Source: Burkholderiales bacterium
GTDB lineage: Bacteria > Pseudomonadota > Gammaproteobacteria > Burkholderiales > Burkholderiaceae_C
Length of the DNA stretch: 64,000 nucleotides
NCBI GenBank assembly: GCA_016703325.1
Contig: JADJCH010000022.1
Location: 1-64,000, forward strand
Direction of reading: 5' to 3'
Under the pieces are notes generated by a model. That model searched no databases. It had not been told where the DNA came from and saw only the letters and a program-made list of their open reading frames with translations. Position 1 is the stretch's first letter. The number at the start of each line of letters is the position of its first letter. Below, piece by piece: positions 59,590 to 64,000 of this stretch. The position numbers and the translations under genes are program-made.

Positions 59590-62500
59590 TCACCCCACCC
59601 AGCGCCGCGCGTTGCGGAACATGCGCAGCCAGGGGCTGGCGGCGCCCAGGTCACCGTTCGTCCAGCTCATCTGCGCGTTGCGGAACACCCGCTCCGGGTG
59701 CGGCATCAGCACGGTGAAGCGGCCGTCGGCGGTGGTCACCGAGGTCAGGCCGTCCGGGCTGCCGTTCGGGTTGAAGGGGTAGACCTCGGTGGGCCGGCCG
59801 TGGTGGTCGATGAAGCGCATCGCCGCATGCACCTGGGCGGCGTCGCCGCGCTGCGAGAAGTCCGCAAAACCTTCGCCATGGGCCACCGCGATCGGCAGCC
59901 GGCTGCCCGCCATGCCGGTGAAGAAGATCGACGGGCTGTCCAGCACCTCGACCAGGCTGAAGCGGGCCTCGAACTGCTCGCTCTTGTTGCGGGTGAACTT
60001 CGGCCAGGCTTCCGCACCCGGGATGATCGGCGCGAGCGCGGCCATCATCTGGCAGCCGTTGCACACACCGAGTGCGAAGGTGTCAGGCCTTGCGAAGAAG
60101 GCCTGGAACTGCCCGGCCAGCTTCGGGTTGAACATCACCGAGCGGGCCCAGCCCTCGCCGGCGCCCAGCGTGTCGCCGTAGCTGAAGCCACCACAGGCGA
60201 CGAAGCCCTGGAACTGCGACAGGTCGGCGCGGCCGCTCTGCAGGTCGGTCATGTGCACGTCCCAGGCCTCGAAGCCAGCCTGGGTCATGGCGTAGGCCAT
60301 CTCCATGTGCGAGTTGACGCCTTGCTCACGCAGGATGGCGATCTTGGGACGGGCACCCGATTTGGTCGACGCGATGAACGGTGCCGCGATGTCTTCCGCC
60401 GGATCGAAGCTCAGGCTGACCTGCAGGCCCGGATCGTCCTTCGAGCCCGCCGCGGCGTGCTCGCTGTCGGCGCAGGCCGGGTTGTCGCGCAGGCGGGCGA
60501 TGCGCCAGCTCACCTCGTCCCAGGCCTGGTGCAGCTCGTGCAGCGGCGCGGCCAAGACGCTCTTGGCATCGCGCCACACCTCCATCGCATCGCGGTTGTT
60601 GGTCTTGCCGATCACATGGCTGTGCCTGGACAGACCGTGCGCGCGCAGCGTGGCCATGACGTCGTTGCGGTCCGCGGTGGCCACCTGCAGCAGCACGCCC
60701 AGCTCCTCGTTGAACAGCGCCTTGAGCGTCAGCTCGTTGCGGCGGGTGCTGACCTGGGCGGCCCAGTTCTTGGAATCGCCGTGGTCGGCGCGGCTGTCGC
60801 TGATGCCGTCGCCCTCGGTGACCAGCAGGTCCACGTTCAGGCTGACGCCGACGTGGCCCGCAAAGGCCATCTCGCAGGCTGCCGCCCACAGGCCACCATC
60901 GCTGCGGTCGTGGTAGGCCAGCAGCTTGCCCTGGCCCCGCAGTGCGTTGACCGCGGCGACCAGCGCCTTCAGCTGGGCCGGGTCGTCCACGTCCGGGACC
61001 CCATCCTTCACATGACAACCGAACTGGCCGACCACCTGCGCCAGGATCGAGCCGGCCATGCGGTTCTTGCCCTGGCCGAGGTCGACCAGGATCAGGGTGG
61101 TGTCCAACTTCGCCGGGGTGTCGGTGCGCAGCTGCGGGGTGAGCGTGCCGCGCACGTCGTCCAGCGTCGCGAAGGCGGTGACGATCAGCGACACCGGCGC
61201 CACCACCTGCTTGGCTTGACCTTCGTCGCTCCACTTGGTGCGCATCGACAGGCTGTCCTTGCCCACCGGAATACCCACGCCCAGCGCCGGGCAGAGCTCC
61301 ATGCCCACCGCCTTCACGGTGTCGTAGAGCGCGGCGTCCTCGCCGGCCTCACCGCAGGCGGCCATCCAGTTGGCGCTGAGCTTGACGCGCGACAGCTCGA
61401 TCGGTGCAGCCAGCAGGTTGGTGAGGGCCTCGGCCACCGCCATGCGGCCCGAGGCCGGCGCGTCCAGCGCGGCCAGCGGGCTGCGCTCGCCCATGGCCAT
61501 CGCCTCGCCGCGCAGACCAGCATAGTCCGCCAGCGTCACCGCGCAGTCGGCCACCGGCACCTGCCAGGGGCCGACCATCTGGTCGCGGTGGTTCAGGCCA
61601 CCCACCGTGCGGTCCCCGATGGTGATCAGGAAGCGCTTGGAGGCCACCGTCGGGTGGCGCAGCACGGCCAACGCCACCTCGTCGAGCTTGACGTCGCTGA
61701 GGTCCAGCGGCTGCTCGGCACGCGCCACGCGCTGGACGTTTCGATGCATCTTCGGCGGCTTGCCCAGCAGCACGTCCATCGGCATGTCGATGGGCCGCTG
61801 CATTTTTCCATCTGCGCCCGGACCATCCTCCAGGATCAGTTCGCGGTCGTCGGTGGCCACGCCGATCACCGCGAAGGGGCAGCGCTCGCGCTCGGCCATC
61901 GCGGTGAACAGGTCCAGGCTCTCGGGCGCGATCGCCAGGACGTAGCGCTCCTGGCTCTCGTTGCACCAGATCTCCTTGGGCGCCAGGCCGGTCTCCTCCA
62001 GCGGCACCTTGCGGATGTCGAAGGTGGCGCCCTTCTCCGCGCCGTCCACCAGCTCGGGAAAGGCGTTGGAGATGCCGCCCGCGCCCACGTCGTGGATCGC
62101 CAGGATGGGATTGTCGGACCCCATCCTCCAGCAGTGGTCGATGACCTCCTGCGCGCGCCGCTGGATTTCCGGGTTGCCGCGCTGCACGCTGTCAAAGTCC
62201 AGCGCCGCGGTGTTGCTGCCCGCAGCCATCGAGCTGGCCGCCCCGCCACCCATGCCGATGCGCATGCCCGGGCCGCCCAGCTGGATCAGCAGCGTGCCGG
62301 CGCCAAAGGGCAGCTTGGCCGTCATGCGCTCGTCGATCTGGCCCAGGCCGCCGGCGATCATGATCGGCTTGTGGTAGCCGCGCTGCACGCCCGCCACTTC
62401 CTGCTCGAAGACGCGGAAGTAGCCGCCCAGGTTGGGCCGGCCGAACTCGTTGTTGAAGGCCGCGCCGCCCAGCGGGCCGTCGATCATGATCTGCAGCGGG

Positions 62501-63660
62501 CTGGCGATGTGCCCGGGCTTGCCGATGTTCTCGCGTTCCCAGGGCTCATTCGTCTCCGGCAGGCGCAGGTTGGAGACGGTGAAGCCGGTCAGTCCCGCCT
62601 TGGGCTTGGAGCCGCGGCCGGTGGCGCCCTCGTCGCGGATCTCGCCGCCCGCACCGGTGGAGGCGCCGGGGTACGGGGAGATCGCGGTTGGGTGGTTGTG
62701 CGTCTCCACCTTCATCAGCACATGCGCCACTTCAGGGCGGGTGATGTAGGGCGAGGCGCTGGCTTGCTCGGCGGGCACCCAGCGCTCGATCGCGCCACCC
62801 TCCATCACTGCGGCGTTGTCGCTGTAGGCGATCACCGAGTGCTGGCCATTGAGCTTCTCGGTGTTGCGGATCATGCCGAACATGGACAACGGCTGGCGCT
62901 CGCCGTCGATGGTGAAGTCGGCGTTGAAGATCTTGTGGCGGCAGTGCTCGGAGTTGGCCTGCGCGAACATCATCAGCTCGACGTCGCTGGGGTTGCGCCC
63001 GAGCTGGCGGAAGTTGTCCACCAGGTAGTCGATCTCGTCGTCCGACAGCGCCAGGCCGAAGTCCTTGTTCGCCGCTTCCAGTGCCGGTTTGCCCGCGCCC
63101 AGCACGTCGACGTGCGCCAGCGGCTCGGCCGGCTGCGCGTCGAAGAGGTGGCGAGCGGCCTCGCGGTCGAAGGCGGCCGACTCGGTCATGCGGTCGTGCA
63201 GCAGTGCGGCACAGGCCTGCAGTTCGGCCTCGGTCAGGGTCTTCGGGCCGGTCAGCGCGTCAAGCAGACCCGACTTCAATTGCAGGCGGAACTCGGTGAC
63301 CCGCTCGACGCGGTGCACCGCCGCGTTGCCCAGGCCGCAGTTGTGGGCGATGTCGGTGGCCTTGGAGGCCCAGGGCGAGACGGTGCCCAGGCGGGGCATC
63401 ACGACGATCAGGGCGCCCTCACCTTCCGGTGCAGCGTACGGATCGCCATAGGTGAGCAGCGCGGCGAGCTTGCCCTGCACCGCAGCATCCAGCGCCGCAT
63501 CGCTCCAGACCCAGTGCACATGGCGGGCGGACAGGCCGACGATGCGGGCCGAGACGGCCTGCAGGCGCGGCAGCAGGGCCTGGGCGCGGAAGGTGGACAG
63601 GGCGTTGCCGCCCTCGAAATGCATCAGGTGCTTGGAGGGCTGGACAGAGGTGGAAGACAC
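59590..63660 (-). CDS. purL: Phosphoribosylformylglycinamidine synthase
   Basis: 1356 residues, the large single-chain PurL of proteobacteria. It has an N-terminal domain, a linker, two AIR-synthase-like halves (the first with ANSEHCRHKIFNADFTIDGE, then VKVETHNHPTAISPYPGAST as ATP/metal site) and a C-terminal glutaminase with nucleophile Cys in GVCNGCQMMAAL. It uses glutamine, FGAR and ATP in the fourth step of purine synthesis. The GTG at 63660 is kept as start; the internal ATG at 63624 (MHFEGGNAL) is a possible alternative. Confidence 0.97.
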   Translation of the reverse strand: MSSTSVQPSKHLMHFEGGNALSTFRAQALLPRLQAVSARIVGLSARHVHWVWSDAALDAAVQGKLAALLTYGDPYAAPEGEGALIVVMPRLGTVSPWASKATDIAHNCGLGNAAVHRVERVTEFRLQLKSGLLDALTGPKTLTEAELQACAALLHDRMTESAAFDREAARHLFDAQPAEPLAHVDVLGAGKPALEAANKDFGLALSDDEIDYLVDNFRQLGRNPSDVELMMFAQANSEHCRHKIFNADFTIDGERQPLSMFGMIRNTEKLNGQHSVIAYSDNAAVMEGGAIERWVPAEQASASPYITRPEVAHVLMKVETHNHPTAISPYPGASTGAGGEIRDEGATGRGSKPKAGLTGFTVSNLRLPETNEPWERENIGKPGHIASPLQIMIDGPLGGAAFNNEFGRPNLGGYFRVFEQEVAGVQRGYHKPIMIAGGLGQIDERMTAKLPFGAGTLLIQLGGPGMRIGMGGGAASSMAAGSNTAALDFDSVQRGNPEIQRRAQEVIDHCWRMGSDNPILAIHDVGAGGISNAFPELVDGAEKGATFDIRKVPLEETGLAPKEIWCNESQERYVLAIAPESLDLFTAMAERERCPFAVIGVATDDRELILEDGPGADGKMQRPIDMPMDVLLGKPPKMHRNVQRVARAEQPLDLSDVKLDEVALAVLRHPTVASKRFLITIGDRTVGGLNHRDQMVGPWQVPVADCAVTLADYAGLRGEAMAMGERSPLAALDAPASGRMAVAEALTNLLAAPIELSRVKLSANWMAACGEAGEDAALYDTVKAVGMELCPALGVGIPVGKDSLSMRTKWSDEGQAKQVVAPVSLIVTAFATLDDVRGTLTPQLRTDTPAKLDTTLILVDLGQGKNRMAGSILAQVVGQFGCHVKDGVPDVDDPAQLKALVAAVNALRGQGKLLAYHDRSDGGLWAAACEMAFAGHVGVSLNVDLLVTEGDGISDSRADHGDSKNWAAQVSTRRNELTLKALFNEELGVLLQVATADRNDVMATLRAHGLSRHSHVIGKTNNRDAMEVWRDAKSVLAAPLHELHQAWDEVSWRIARLRDNPACADSEHAAAGSKDDPGLQVSLSFDPAEDIAAPFIASTKSGARPKIAILREQGVNSHMEMAYAMTQAGFEAWDVHMTDLQSGRADLSQFQGFVACGGFSYGDTLGAGEGWARSVMFNPKLAGQFQAFFARPDTFALGVCNGCQMMAALAPIIPGAEAWPKFTRNKSEQFEARFSLVEVLDSPSIFFTGMAGSRLPIAVAHGEGFADFSQRGDAAQVHAAMRFIDHHGRPTEVYPFNPNGSPDGLTSVTTADGRFTVLMPHPERVFRNAQMSWTNGDLGAASPWLRMFRNARRWVG

Positions 63661-63745
63661 GCGTGGGATTCCCGTGAGCCGGCGACAGGCAAAACGGGAA
63701 TTTTAGGCGAGCGGCCCCAGGCCGGCCCTGAAAAAGGGGGGGTGT

Positions 63746-63751
63746 GATAAT
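63746..63751 (+). promoter_or_regulatory. Candidate -10 element of map, very close to its ATG
   Basis: GATAAT at 63746-63751, preceded by TGT to give an extended -10 look. Transcription would start near 63758, only 2 bases before the map ATG at 63760. No Shine-Dalgarno is present in the short space, so the message may be almost leaderless. No good -35 was seen. Confidence 0.4.
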
Positions 63752-63759
63752 CCGACCCC

Positions 63760-64000
63760 ATGTCGATCACGATCAAGAATGCCGCCGACATCACCGCCAT
63801 GCGGGTGGCCGGCCGCCTCGCCGGGGAAGTCCTGGACATCCTCACTCCGCACGTTCGCCCCGGCATCACCACCAACGAGCTGGACCGCATTGCCCACGAC
63901 CACATGGTCCAGGTGCAAGGTTGCGTGCCCGCGCCGCTGAACTACGCGCCGCCGGGCTACACACCGTATCCGAAGTCGATCTGCACCTCCATCAACCACC
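63760..64000 (+). CDS. map: Methionine aminopeptidase, 5' part only
   Basis: 80 residues are visible before the window ends. The start MSITIKNAADITAMRVAGRL, then PGITTNELDRIAHDHMV and GYTPYPKSICTSINH, is typical of type I methionine aminopeptidase; the metal-binding His and Asp residues lie beyond the edge. It is divergent from purL with 99 bp between. It removes the initiator methionine from new proteins. Confidence 0.93.
   Translation, partial: MSITIKNAADITAMRVAGRLAGEVLDILTPHVRPGITTNELDRIAHDHMVQVQGCVPAPLNYAPPGYTPYPKSICTSINH

Noticed and set aside
59458..63747. A 1429-codon plus-strand open frame opposite purL, and similar giant frames opposite the RND permease (25698-28547) and liuD (45211-48267)
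   Set aside because: They are antisense to clear family proteins, are rich in His/Arg/Gln/Gly as expected for the complementary frame of high-GC genes, and contain no recognisable domain.

Overview
The window is a gene-dense, high-GC bacterial chromosome segment with no rRNA, tRNA, CRISPR array or insertion sequence that I could recognise. The gene order rimP-nusA-infB-rbfA-truB-typA, the leucine-catabolic liu genes beside a TetR regulator, orphan TctC/Bug-type binding proteins and the protein sequences themselves point to a betaproteobacterium of the order Burkholderiales. I would guess the Leptothrix/Sphaerotilus/Ideonella/Rubrivivax neighbourhood, but this is inference from memory of families, not a database result.

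Layout. 1-8146: a seven-gene minus-strand operon (periplasmic binding protein, sensor kinase, REC-RsbW-like ATPase, STAS protein, two patatin-like phospholipases, REC-PP2C phosphatase that runs off the left edge) with a divergent MASE2 sensor kinase. It looks like a ligand-triggered partner-switching pathway tied to lipid hydrolysis. 8230-11697: a NarX/NarL-type two-component pair and an orphan TctC-like binding protein. 11722-24007: clpB with a heat-shock promoter, a DMT exporter, then the translation/transcription operon read as rimP, nusA, infB, rbfA, truB, typA, with a putative attenuator in its leader. 24447-31615: an orphan response regulator, an RND efflux pair and an MHS-family symporter. 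31697-37786: an unknown protein, folE plus a BLUF blue-light receptor, MarR, DUF429, a CAP-domain lipoprotein and an EgtB-like protein with a damaged iron site.

38009-42301: a PQQ island consisting of a PqqU/YncD-type TonB receptor, a SoxYZ-like carrier and a quinoprotein-relay metallohydrolase, suggesting import of pyrroloquinoline quinone and maturation or electron relay for a quinoprotein encoded elsewhere. 42346-44290: a divergent MarR/thioesterase pair and a DnaQ-like exonuclease. 44309-53508: the leucine/isovalerate degradation operon liuA-liuB-(vapBC)-liuC-DUF4126-liuD-liuE, transcribed leftward from a region shared with a divergent TetR regulator. A VapBC toxin-antitoxin module lies between liuB and liuC. 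53510-64000: an acyltransferase, a putative outer-membrane protein, a broken chromate-transporter remnant, pobA with its AraC-type regulator, intact chrA, purL and the start of map.

Start codons were chosen by family length, Shine-Dalgarno spacing and overlap with neighbours, and several differ from the longest open frame. All family names come from reading the translations. No similarity search was run.
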